Assembly (NCBI GenBank): GCA_045652785.1
Contig: JAZOLF010000015.1
Span: 1-18,102 of the forward strand
Direction of reading: 5' to 3'
DNA length: 18,102 nt
Source of the DNA: Scatosoma sp045652785
GTDB lineage: Bacteria > Bacillota > Clostridia > Christensenellales > Borkfalkiaceae
The notes beneath the pieces were generated by a model. It was not told where the DNA came from. It made no database searches and worked only from the letters and a program-made list of their open reading frames with translations. Made by a program: the position numbers and the translations under genes. Below are positions 6,026-12,240 of this stretch, piece after piece; within the stretch, counting starts at the first letter, position 1, and the number at the start of each line of letters is the position of its first letter.

Positions 6026-6622
6026 ATGGAATACGCTTTTCACACTTTCAATGCACGCGCCGAAGACGGCGTTGCAACGTCACTCAATCACCTACTTTTA
6101 CAAAAAAGAATGGGGGCAGGTACGGATTCACCGCAAAAAATGCCCGTAATCGTCTGCGTTGGTAGCGATTTGGTCATCGGGGACAGTCTTGGCCCGTTGA
6201 CAGGCACGATGCTCACCTACAAAACGCAGGGGCTTGGGGCATACGTTTACGGCACTTTGCATTCCCCCGTCACCGCCAAAGAAGTGCGCTATTTAAAAGA
6301 GTTTTTACGCCGCACTCATCCGAATTGTCCGATCATCGCCATTGATGCCGCCGTGGGCAAAACTGCGGACATCGGGCTTATTAAAGTGCTTGCGCAGCCC
6401 CTTGCGCCAGGTTCAGGGGCAAATAAAAATCTCGGAAAGTTCGGGGACGCTACCATCATGGGGGTTGTTGCCGAAAAGAGTATGGGCAACTACGCCCTGT
6501 TCAACGGTACTCGCTTGCGGCTCATATACGAAATGGCAAACCAAATTTCCGACGGGGTTGCTACCTTATTATATGATTACGCTTCGCGCGCGTATCACAA
6601 GCCGCCGCTTACAGCAAACTAA
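6026..6622 (+). CDS. yyaC: YyaC-like sporulation-associated putative protease
   Basis: A 198-residue homologue of Bacillus YyaC, a family related to the spore protease GPR and hydrogenase-maturation peptidases. The signature glycine/aspartate region CVGSDLVIGDSLGPLTG is at 44-60 and a second conserved Asp is in AIDAAVG (107). The Gly-rich LGKFGDATIMGVV stretch also fits the family. Family knowledge: YyaC is found mostly in endospore formers and, in Bacillus, lies near spo0J at oriC. The ATG at 6026 gives a normal-length N-terminus, but no clear ribosome binding site precedes it. A TATAAT at 5992-5997 lacks a good -35, so expression may depend on an alternative (sporulation) sigma factor. It is divergent from cvpA and convergent with queT. 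Confidence 0.85.
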   Translation: MEYAFHTFNARAEDGVATSLNHLLLQKRMGAGTDSPQKMPVIVCVGSDLVIGDSLGPLTGTMLTYKTQGLGAYVYGTLHSPVTAKEVRYLKEFLRRTHPNCPIIAIDAAVGKTADIGLIKVLAQPLAPGSGANKNLGKFGDATIMGVVAEKSMGNYALFNGTRLRLIYEMANQISDGVATLLYDYASRAYHKPPLTAN

Positions 6623-6652
6623 AAAAACGCCTAAAAAAATAGGCGTTTTTTC
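6622..6652. terminator. bidirectional terminator between yyaC and queT
   Basis: The stem AACGCCTA (6626-6633) / TAGGCGTT (6640-6647) has an A-run before it and a T-run after it, so it serves both convergent genes. Downstream to 6726 is T-rich sequence with a short direct repeat (TTTTTGAGCAG twice near 6678-6700). Confidence 0.88.
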
Positions 6653-6726
6653 GCATTTTTTTACCGTTTTTTTGCGGTTTTTGAGCAGTTTTTGAGCAGT
6701 TTTTTGCGCCCTTTTTTAAGCGTTTT

Positions 6727-7263
6727 TTACAAGAACGCGGGAAATCTGCGCTCTCTAAGCCGTTTAATTGTGAAATAGAGCGGCGCACCCAACGCATACA
6801 CCCATACACTTTCCGTCACGGCAAGGGATGCCGCGTAGAAGAAATACGCCCCCACCGCCGTTTCGTTTCCGCCAAAATCCCCACACAAAACCACAATAAT
6901 AATGGGAATAATTAAGGCGTTGCAAAGCACGGGAAAAAGCCCGCCGAGCGCCACTTTTACGCCTTCCTTGCGGCAAAGTTTCCCAACAAAATACGTTCCG
7001 AGTGCCGCTAACAAAGTTGCCGCGCCGCCGATCGTCACGTCATACACCGCAAAAGGGGATGTCAGGTTTGCCACCGCGCACCCTACGAACAGAGCAGGTA
7101 CGGCTTCTGGAAAAAAAAGGGGCAATATACACAGCGCTTCGGCAGGACGGATTTGTAAAAATCCGTTATAGGACAAAGCCATAAACACCCACGTAAGCAC
7201 AACGTATAAAGCCGCAATGATCCCCGCGCGGCAAAGCCGCTTGGTTGAAAAAAGATGATTCAT
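6727..7263 (-). CDS. queT: queuosine-precursor ECF transporter substrate-binding subunit QueT
   Basis: A 178-residue integral membrane protein with five to six predicted helices. The conserved core of QueT (DUF988) is visible at 37-66, QIRPAEALCILPLFFPEAVP followed by ALFVGCAVAN, and then DVTIGGAATLLAA (75-87). QueT is the substrate-specific S component of an energy-coupling-factor transporter and is thought to import queuosine precursors such as preQ1 or queuine for tRNA modification. The shared ECF module (EcfA/A'/T) is not in the window. The ATG at 7263 has GAGG (complement of 7271-7274) seven bases upstream. It is a single-gene unit with its own consensus promoter and a structured leader that may be a riboswitch. 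Confidence 0.87.
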   Translation of the reverse strand: MNHLFSTKRLCRAGIIAALYVVLTWVFMALSYNGFLQIRPAEALCILPLFFPEAVPALFVGCAVANLTSPFAVYDVTIGGAATLLAALGTYFVGKLCRKEGVKVALGGLFPVLCNALIIPIIIVVLCGDFGGNETAVGAYFFYAASLAVTESVWVYALGAPLYFTIKRLRERRFPAFL

Positions 7264-7347
7264 AAAAATACCTCGGTTTTTTTATTAGGCTATCTTCTAC
7301 CATATAGAACACAGCCCGTCGGAAGTGTTTTCCGAAAACCTTCCGTG
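7264..7347 (-). promoter_or_regulatory. structured queT leader, candidate preQ1-type riboswitch
   Basis: Between the promoter and the start codon the minus-strand RNA can form a hairpin CGGAAG...CTTCCG with inner arms TTTTC/GAAAA. It can then form a second stem-loop GGCT-gtg-TTCTA-tatgg-TAGAA-gat-AGCC, followed by the A-rich tail TAATAAAAAAACCGAGG that runs into the ribosome binding site. Loop GGT could pair with tail ACC, next to GAGG, giving an H-type pseudoknot able to mask translation. This resembles the general plan of preQ1 sensors, but it does not match the class I consensus cleanly, so the assignment is inference. Confidence 0.4.
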
Positions 7348-7353
7348 GATATT

Positions 7354-7382
7354 AGTATAGCAAACGCCCCTATTTTTGTCAA
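7354..7382 (-). promoter_or_regulatory. queT promoter
   Basis: On the minus strand TTGACA (7377-7382), a 17-bp spacer and TATACT (7354-7359), which includes TGC just upstream of the -10. Confidence 0.88.
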
Positions 7383-7412
7383 GAAAAACAACACGGGAAT
7401 AAGTACCCAACA

Positions 7413-7445
7413 AACAAAAAAACGGCGAAAAAACGCCGTTTTTGC
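7413..7445. terminator. terminator after the methyltransferase gene
   Basis: The stem AACGGCG (7421-7427) / CGCCGTT (7434-7440) with an A6 loop is flanked by an A-run (a U-tract for the minus strand) and a T-run. It ends the methyltransferase transcript and insulates the queT promoter. Confidence 0.85.
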
Positions 7446-7452
7446 CTGTTTT

Positions 7453-8577
7453 TTAATACTTTTTCACCAAATACAAGTGTTCGGTTACGTGTGTATCGCG
7501 GTCGGCAAGGTTGCGGCAGCCACGGAAGGTGTTGTATTCCTTATCCAGCACTTCCACTTCGCCCAAAGTGGAGAGCATTTCCACCATCTCATCCTTGGAT
7601 ATGAACCCTTCAGAGTTGAACGAAATCAACAAATACTTGGTTTTTAAGTTCTTGCAAAGGTCGTACATACTTTCCTTCGCCGTTTGCTTTTTGTTGTATT
7701 GCGACTTGTTCCATTCCTTTGGAATGCCCGACACGGCGCTCACTTCGGTAGGCGCGACGTAGGAGTTGATCAAGTTCAGCATAAAGTAATTCGATCCGTA
7801 AGGATGCTGGTTGTACGGGGGGTCGATATACACCAAATCCGTTTCAGGGAGTTCAGGCGCAAGTTCGTTCGCATCCCGTTGAAAAATCTTAACGTCGCAA
7901 TCAAAGTTGCTAAACACAGGGAGTTGCAATTCAATCGGTGCTAAAATACGTTGCAAAGCATTTTTTCCATCCCCGCCGTATTGACCGATGCCCGTTTTCG
8001 AGTTCTTATAAAACCCTTTGAACACACCGCTGGTGTTGGTATGCACGGACGCCGCGTAGATCAACGGCGCTTTTAAGAACGTGCGGTAGGGTTCGGGTAC
8101 GGTTTCAATGAGTTGGCGTGCCGTGTCGATGTACTGCGCATTTCTCGTCGTATAGAAAACGCGTTCGCCTGGCTGAATGTTTGTATCGTCTTTCGGTGCG
8201 TACATTTCCGCAATAAAACCCGACTGTAAGGGCTTACTATTGAGTTCGTGCACCACGTATTCGTAATACATCTTCAAGGTATTGAAATTGAACGACTTTG
8301 CGTTGGCAAGGTAGCACTTATTGAGCGCCACGCAGTAATCTTCAAAGTCGTTTACGTACAGTTTATCCGCGTGCTGTTTAAAGAAACGGGAAACGATCCC
8401 CGAGCCCGAAAAAATATCGACCATATCGAGTTTCTTCTTACCAAGATCCGCCTTGACCTTTTCCACCGCCGTACCGATAAAAGACAACAGCGCACGCTTG
8501 TTGCCGATATAGGTGATGATTTGTTTAGATAAGTAATCGTCGTTTTCTTTTACAAACACACTCATTTGCTTTTTCAT
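7453..8577 (-). CDS. D12-class DNA N6-adenine methyltransferase, apparently orphan
   Basis: A 374-residue enzyme expected to transfer a methyl group from S-adenosylmethionine to adenine N6 in a specific DNA site. The opening YIGNKRALL (23-31) is typical of the D12 (Dam/FokI-methylase) class, the AdoMet-binding motif I is DIFSGSG (54-60) and the catalytic motif IV is DPPY (252-255, in YIDPPYNQHPYGSNYF). A TNTSGVFKGFY segment (180-190) is another class feature. No restriction endonuclease or specificity subunit is nearby. It has its own promoter and terminator, so it is a solitary unit. Position within the origin region hints at a housekeeping role in replication timing or gene control, but a restriction-modification remnant is also possible. 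The target sequence cannot be inferred. Confidence 0.9.
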   Translation of the reverse strand: MKKQMSVFVKENDDYLSKQIITYIGNKRALLSFIGTAVEKVKADLGKKKLDMVDIFSGSGIVSRFFKQHADKLYVNDFEDYCVALNKCYLANAKSFNFNTLKMYYEYVVHELNSKPLQSGFIAEMYAPKDDTNIQPGERVFYTTRNAQYIDTARQLIETVPEPYRTFLKAPLIYAASVHTNTSGVFKGFYKNSKTGIGQYGGDGKNALQRILAPIELQLPVFSNFDCDVKIFQRDANELAPELPETDLVYIDPPYNQHPYGSNYFMLNLINSYVAPTEVSAVSGIPKEWNKSQYNKKQTAKESMYDLCKNLKTKYLLISFNSEGFISKDEMVEMLSTLGEVEVLDKEYNTFRGCRNLADRDTHVTEHLYLVKKY

Positions 8578-8611
8578 CTTCGTTCACCGCTTTGATTTTT
8601 TCTTCCCTTGT

Positions 8612-8640
8612 ATTATAGCATATTTTATAAAAAAAATCAA
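8612..8640 (-). promoter_or_regulatory. methyltransferase promoter
   Basis: On the minus strand TTGATT (8635-8640), a 17-bp spacer and TATAAT (8612-8617) with an extended -10 TGC. The start codon lies about 28 nt downstream of the predicted start site. Confidence 0.8.
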
Positions 8641-8745
8641 TAGATTTTTTCCTGCGAAAAAGGTTTTGCAGAAAAAGATACGCAAAAAGCAGTCTTTTTT
8701 CCGTTTTGTGGGGGGCAGGTATGGGTTGAAAGATAAAAACACAAC

Positions 8746-8780
8746 AAAAAAGAACCCGTTTTTGCACAGGTCCTTTTCTT
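8746..8780 (-). terminator. probable terminator after khpB
   Basis: In minus-strand RNA AGAAAAGGACC pairs with GGUUCUUUUUU (11 pairs including two G-U) around a 12-nt loop; the U-run is part of the stem and more U residues follow. It lies 13 nt beyond the khpB stop. Confidence 0.55.
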
Positions 8781-8792
8781 GCATATTTTTCC

Positions 8793-9680
8793 TTATAAAT
8801 CCTTGCTGTTGCCAAGGAACGTGCCGAAGAAATCGCTCGATTTTTTCATGCTCGTACCGCCGCTGCTTGCGCTGCCTGCGGGCTTTCTATCACGGTTGTA
8901 AGGCTTTTTGCTGCCGTAGCCGCCCTTTCTATCGTCGCGTCTGCCGCCACGTCTATCATCACGTCTGCCAGCGCGTCTATCATCTCTCTTTTCCGTTCTT
9001 GCAGGGATTGCGGGCGCGTTTTCATCTTCCAAGTTCGCAGGTACGATCACAACGTAGCGGTTGGGTTCTTTGCCTTCGCTTTCCGTCTTCACGCCTTCGT
9101 ATTTAGACAACGCCGCGTGGATAATTCTTCTTTCGTAAGGGTTCATCGCTTCGAGTTTGATTTTCTTGCCCAAGCGAATTGCTTTCGCCGCCAAGTTTTC
9201 CGCCAAGCGATTGAGCGTGCTTTCACGGTTATCGCGGTAATTTTCGCAATCTACCACAACGCGCTTATAATCATCTCTGCCCTTGTTTGCAACCGCACCA
9301 GCAAGCGTTTGGATAGCATCGAGCATCGCGCCGTGCTTACCGATAACCGATTGCGAGTTCGCCGCCGTTACGTTGATTTCGATTTTATCACCTTCGGAAA
9401 CAAGACCCGCCACCGCTTCGATGTTCAAGATTTCGAACAAGCCGCCGAGGAAATCTACCGCTCTTTGTCCATCCGTTGCACCGCCTTCTGCGCTTTCTTC
9501 TACCGCCGTTTCCTTTTCGATTACGGCAATTTCAACCTTTGCTTTCACCGAACCGAACAATTTTTTCTTACCTTCTTCCAAAACACGGATATCCGCGTCT
9601 TCTCTTGCGATATTCAATTCGGCAAGACCTTTTTCGATGGCTTCTTCCACCGTCTTACCGAGAAATTCTCTGTACTGCAT
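8793..9680 (-). CDS. khpB: KhpB/Jag RNA-binding protein with RDD-rich tail
   Basis: A 295-residue RNA-binding protein (Jag, KhpB, EloR) whose family partners with KhpA and affects cell elongation and division and small-RNA function. Domains are Jag_N (about 1-52), a Glu-rich linker (53-72), a type II KH domain (about 73-145, GKHG loop at 114-117) and an R3H domain (about 150-215, RRIIH at 184-188). An unusual low-complexity tail (227-295) contains three RRDDR-type repeats followed by Gly/Ser/Lys-rich sequence. The tail is encoded by an approximately 24-bp tandem repeat near 8929-8985. It starts 31 bp after yidC, the usual yidC-jag pairing. AAGGA-type ribosome binding sequences precede the ATG. 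Confidence 0.93.
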   Translation of the reverse strand: MQYREFLGKTVEEAIEKGLAELNIAREDADIRVLEEGKKKLFGSVKAKVEIAVIEKETAVEESAEGGATDGQRAVDFLGGLFEILNIEAVAGLVSEGDKIEINVTAANSQSVIGKHGAMLDAIQTLAGAVANKGRDDYKRVVVDCENYRDNRESTLNRLAENLAAKAIRLGKKIKLEAMNPYERRIIHAALSKYEGVKTESEGKEPNRYVVIVPANLEDENAPAIPARTEKRDDRRAGRRDDRRGGRRDDRKGGYGSKKPYNRDRKPAGSASSGGTSMKKSSDFFGTFLGNSKDL

Positions 9681-9711
9681 TTTCCTTTTTTCCTTCCTTT
9701 TTATTCTCTGT

Positions 9712-11106
9712 TTATTTCTTTTTCTTGGTATCCGTTTCTTGTTGTCCGGGCAATTTACGGGTATATTTTGCGCGCATTGCCGCTTCTTCCGCTTTGTTCA
9801 TCTTCGCGTCAACCACTTTGTTAATGACCATCGTGGACAAGAGCGTGAACATACTCGATACTACCATGTAGATAGAGAACGCCGCCGAATACATGAACGA
9901 GAAGATACCGAACATAACCGTCATAATGACCATCGTGGTCTTTTGCGTTTGCGCTTGTTGGCCATCTACGGACGAGAACTTGTTTTGTTCCTTTTGCGAA
10001 CGCATCGAAATAAATTGTTGCAACAAAATTGAGCCGATGGAGAGCGCAATCATAATAAAGTACCCGTTTGCGCCTTCTTTCCCTGCGGTCAAGTTTTTCG
10101 TCACTTCTTCGTACCCACCGCTGCTGTACGGCGAGTTGTTGTATTTTTTCATATCGTCAAAAGATACTTTCGTACCATTGACGTTGAAAGCGCTTTCCGC
10201 CGTAAATAAATTCTTCACGGGGGTCATAAACTTGTCGTATTCAGTAATGGGATGTTCGTAAGATGCGTCCACGTTCCATACGTTCTTAATCCAAAGGAAC
10301 CCTACGCGTTCCTTAGAATGTTCTTCGTATTCTATGCGTACCGCTTCGCGCGCTTGTTCGTAATAATAGTTGGTGATCGTCGCCGTGTTTTCTTCCACCG
10401 TACCCGCAGTAAATTCAGGATACGTTGCAAAGAAAGCCGTTTCATCAACCAAATATTCTACACGCACGCTCATCGCACCGTTTTCTTGCACGTTTTTCGC
10501 GTAAGCAACCAAATCTTGCGTTTTATCAAAGTCTTCACCTACCGAAATCGTCGCATAGACGGGGTTGCCCGTTTCTTGGATTACGATTGTGTTGTTTGTT
10601 TCATCGTAAGCAACAGTTTGCGCATTGAACTCGGGGGCGAAACTTTCAATTTTCGCGTTATACGCCTGAACAAAATGGTTGTAGTTTTGAACGTTCGCGT
10701 ACTTCGAATACGCATTGAAACCGCCGATTGCCGCAATAAACACCACCATCGACAAAATCATAGGAAGGCAGGAAGAAAACATCGGAATACCGTTTTCTTT
10801 ATACATTTCCATCATCTTTTGGTTGTACTTTTCCTTGTCGTTGGCGTACTGCTTTTGCAGTTTTTCCATACGTTCTTGGTTTTCTTTCATTTTGTTGTTT
10901 TGCTTACGCATCGTAATTCTTTGATAGACGTCAAAGGGCAAAACAACCAACTTCAAAATGAGTGAGAATACGATAATGCCGACACCCACGATACCGATAC
11001 CGTCAACAAGCCATTGAATAATAGCCCCGATCCAGCCTAAGGAAATGTCGTACGTTTGACCGAAGTGGTACAAATTTACCGCACCTAATAATTGCATAAT
11101 TTCCAT
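9712..11106 (-). CDS. yidC: membrane protein insertase YidC/SpoIIIJ with large external insertion
   Basis: A 464-residue YidC/Oxa1-family insertase that inserts and folds membrane proteins with or without SecYEG. The conserved first core helix is at about 35-58. The hydrophilic-groove arginine position is occupied by Lys52 (SLILKLVVLPF). Then come a charged cytoplasmic hairpin (about 60-108), a second helix (110-132), a roughly 210-residue extracytoplasmic segment (about 134-347) containing the family's FLWIKN motif (270-275), and C-terminal helices (about 348-368, 392-412, 413-432). The tail is basic (KKKK), as in ribosome-contacting homologues. Gram-positive YidC proteins usually have a short loop where this insertion sits. 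The N-terminal ATG could instead be codon 4. It is preceded by a 115-bp gap with a weak promoter candidate and followed closely by khpB. Confidence 0.93.
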   Translation of the reverse strand: MEIMQLLGAVNLYHFGQTYDISLGWIGAIIQWLVDGIGIVGVGIIVFSLILKLVVLPFDVYQRITMRKQNNKMKENQERMEKLQKQYANDKEKYNQKMMEMYKENGIPMFSSCLPMILSMVVFIAAIGGFNAYSKYANVQNYNHFVQAYNAKIESFAPEFNAQTVAYDETNNTIVIQETGNPVYATISVGEDFDKTQDLVAYAKNVQENGAMSVRVEYLVDETAFFATYPEFTAGTVEENTATITNYYYEQAREAVRIEYEEHSKERVGFLWIKNVWNVDASYEHPITEYDKFMTPVKNLFTAESAFNVNGTKVSFDDMKKYNNSPYSSGGYEEVTKNLTAGKEGANGYFIMIALSIGSILLQQFISMRSQKEQNKFSSVDGQQAQTQKTTMVIMTVMFGIFSFMYSAAFSIYMVVSSMFTLLSTMVINKVVDAKMNKAEEAAMRAKYTRKLPGQQETDTKKKK

Positions 11107-11163
11107 AAAATTGTTTCCGTTTTTCTTTTATTTTTTGGCGCAATTTGGCCTTTTTTTCCCGCG

Positions 11164-11172
11164 ATTGTATCA
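11164..11172 (-). promoter_or_regulatory. possible yidC promoter (extended -10)
   Basis: TGATACAAT on the minus strand (11164-11172) is an extended -10 element with no convincing -35 at the right distance. It lies about 60 nt before the yidC start, in the only sizeable gap of this operon. Confidence 0.4.
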
Positions 11173-11221
11173 CGAAAAGACAAGGATAGTTTGCGCCCTT
11201 TGTGCAGGGGCGTATAAAACG

Positions 11222-11527
11222 TCAAGCCAACCAGCGTAATTTACGCGGGTTTTCCGGCGCAGGATCATACTTTCCCTTTTTCGCAAAGGGGGTACAACGC
11301 AAAATTCGGCAAACACCGAGCAATATGCCCACCAAAACCCCGTGGTTGTTAATACACTCTAACATATATTGCGAACAGGTCGGGCGGAACATACAGGTAT
11401 GCTTAGAAATATGTCTTTGGTAAAACAGGATAAGCCGCATACATAGCATCTTACCGTACGGTTTCCATACGGTCTTTTTTAAAAACTTGCCGTTTTCTTT
11501 GATAAGTTGTCCCAGGCGAATCTTCAT
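11222..11527 (-). CDS. yidD: membrane protein insertion efficiency factor YidD
   Basis: A 101-residue YidD-family protein, a small membrane-associated factor thought to help YidC-dependent insertion. The diagnostic core FYQRHIS ... CMFRPTCSQYMLECINNHG ... GVCRILRCTPF ... YDP is intact, including the three conserved cysteines. It carries about 25-30 extra N-terminal basic residues compared with the usual start near MLCMRLILFYQRH. I keep the long start because its ATG overlaps the rnpA stop in an ATGA arrangement (11524-11527), implying translational coupling. Neighbours rnpA and yidC match the widely conserved rpmH-rnpA-yidD-yidC-jag order. Confidence 0.92.
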   Translation of the reverse strand: MKIRLGQLIKENGKFLKKTVWKPYGKMLCMRLILFYQRHISKHTCMFRPTCSQYMLECINNHGVLVGILLGVCRILRCTPFAKKGKYDPAPENPRKLRWLA

Positions 11528-11841
11528 AAATTCCCCTTCTTAATCATTTGCGCCAAGTGTGTTTTATACGTTTGGAAAGAATACTCGTCAGCGATTTTGG
11601 GAACAAGTACAACGGCATACTGCCCTTGCATCCCATCCATCACCGAGCGGAAGGATTCGCGAAGAAGGCGTTTAATTCGGTTACGCACCACCGCTTTTCC
11701 GTGTTTTTTGCCGACGGAAATCCCCATCGTCATACGCGGCGCTGGTTTTATAATCATCGTCAAGGACGAAGAGTGGATTCTCTTTCCGCTGCTGAACAAC
11801 TTTTGAAAATCCGATTGTTTTTTCAACCGATAGTATTTCAT
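11524..11841 (-). CDS. rnpA: ribonuclease P protein component
   Basis: A 105-residue basic protein that binds RNase P RNA and helps cleave 5' leaders from pre-tRNA. The signature KAVVRNRIKRLLRE motif is at about 49-62, and the N-terminus (YRLKKQSDFQKLFSSGKR) is typical. Length is normal for the family (about 110-120). The ATG at 11841 has GGAGAG 11 nt upstream. It is co-oriented with rpmH, from which it is separated by 97 bp with a hairpin, and overlaps yidD by 4 nt. Confidence 0.96.
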   Translation of the reverse strand: MKYYRLKKQSDFQKLFSSGKRIHSSSLTMIIKPAPRMTMGISVGKKHGKAVVRNRIKRLLRESFRSVMDGMQGQYAVVLVPKIADEYSFQTYKTHLAQMIKKGNL

Positions 11842-11894
11842 TCTTTCGCCATCTCTCCGTTTTTTACGCGAAGTATTTTCCCTTTAACTGCACG

Positions 11895-11927
11895 AAAACC
11901 GCCCTGTTTATCGTTCAAGGCGGTTTT
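11895..11927. repeat. inverted repeat between rpmH and rnpA
   Basis: AAAACCGCC (11895-11903) pairs with GGCGGTTTT (11919-11927) around a 15-nt loop. In the minus-strand transcript it would be a hairpin whose U residues are within the stem; it may partly terminate or serve as a processing site that raises rpmH over rnpA expression. Confidence 0.55.
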
Positions 11928-11938
11928 TAAACTTTTGT

Positions 11939-12073
11939 TTAGTGCGTCAATCTCTTTCTGCCTTTGTTTCTACGTCTCTTCAAAACGTTTCTGCCAGCCG
12001 TCGTAGCCATTCTCTTACGGAAGCCGTGTACTTTACTTTGCTGTCTTTTCTTGGGTTGATAAGTTCTTTTCAT
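11939..12073 (-). CDS. rpmH: 50S ribosomal protein L34
   Basis: A 44-residue, highly basic protein, read by hand from the sequence. It begins MKRTYQPKKRQQSKVHGFRK and continues RMATTAGRNVLKRRRNKGRK before RLTH, a full-length L34. The start is fixed by AGGAG a few bases upstream and by the conserved MKRTYQP N-terminus. L34 is the classic marker next to rnpA at bacterial origins. It has its own near-perfect promoter. In many Bacillota dnaA lies just upstream of it in the opposite orientation; here dnaN occupies that place. Confidence 0.98.
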   Translation of the reverse strand: MKRTYQPKKRQQSKVHGFRKRMATTAGRNVLKRRRNKGRKRLTH

Positions 12074-12147
12074 AATCATTCTCCTGTTTGGATTTTTTTG
12101 TTTCGTTTTTTGTGGGCCGAGCGGAGTTCTTCCAAACGACCTTACCT

Positions 12148-12176
12148 ATTATACCTAAATAAACTTGGGTAGTCAA
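12148..12176 (-). promoter_or_regulatory. rpmH promoter
   Basis: On the minus strand TTGACT (12171-12176), a 17-bp spacer and TATAAT (12148-12153). It would drive rpmH-rnpA-yidD. Confidence 0.9.
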
Positions 12177-12197
12177 GCGATTTTTTCGCGTTTTTTC

Positions 12198-12222
12198 ACC
12201 CTTTTCTCTTTTAGAGAAGGGT
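12198..12222. repeat. inverted repeat downstream of dnaN
   Basis: ACCCTTTTCTC / GAGAAGGGT (with two unpaired bases) around TTTTA. The T-run is on the plus-strand side only, so it is not a standard terminator for dnaN, which is transcribed leftward; it may stabilise the 3' end or be a REP-like remnant. Confidence 0.5.
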
Positions 12223-12240
12223 TTTTACCCCTTTTTTAGG

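Noticed and set aside
5909..6043. N-terminal extension of cvpA up to 6043
   Set aside because: It would include the TTGAAA/TATACT promoter and overlap the start of yyaC; a better start with AAGGAA at proper spacing exists at 5908.
9283..10032. Long plus-strand open frames opposite khpB/yidC (also 9117-9824 and 10252-10965)
   Set aside because: These are antisense shadows caused by codon bias of the true minus-strand genes; the proteins are Phe/Arg/His-rich without domain signatures.
12198..12222. Hairpin as a dnaN rho-independent terminator
   Set aside because: The T-run lies on the wrong side for leftward transcription, so it is listed only as an inverted repeat.
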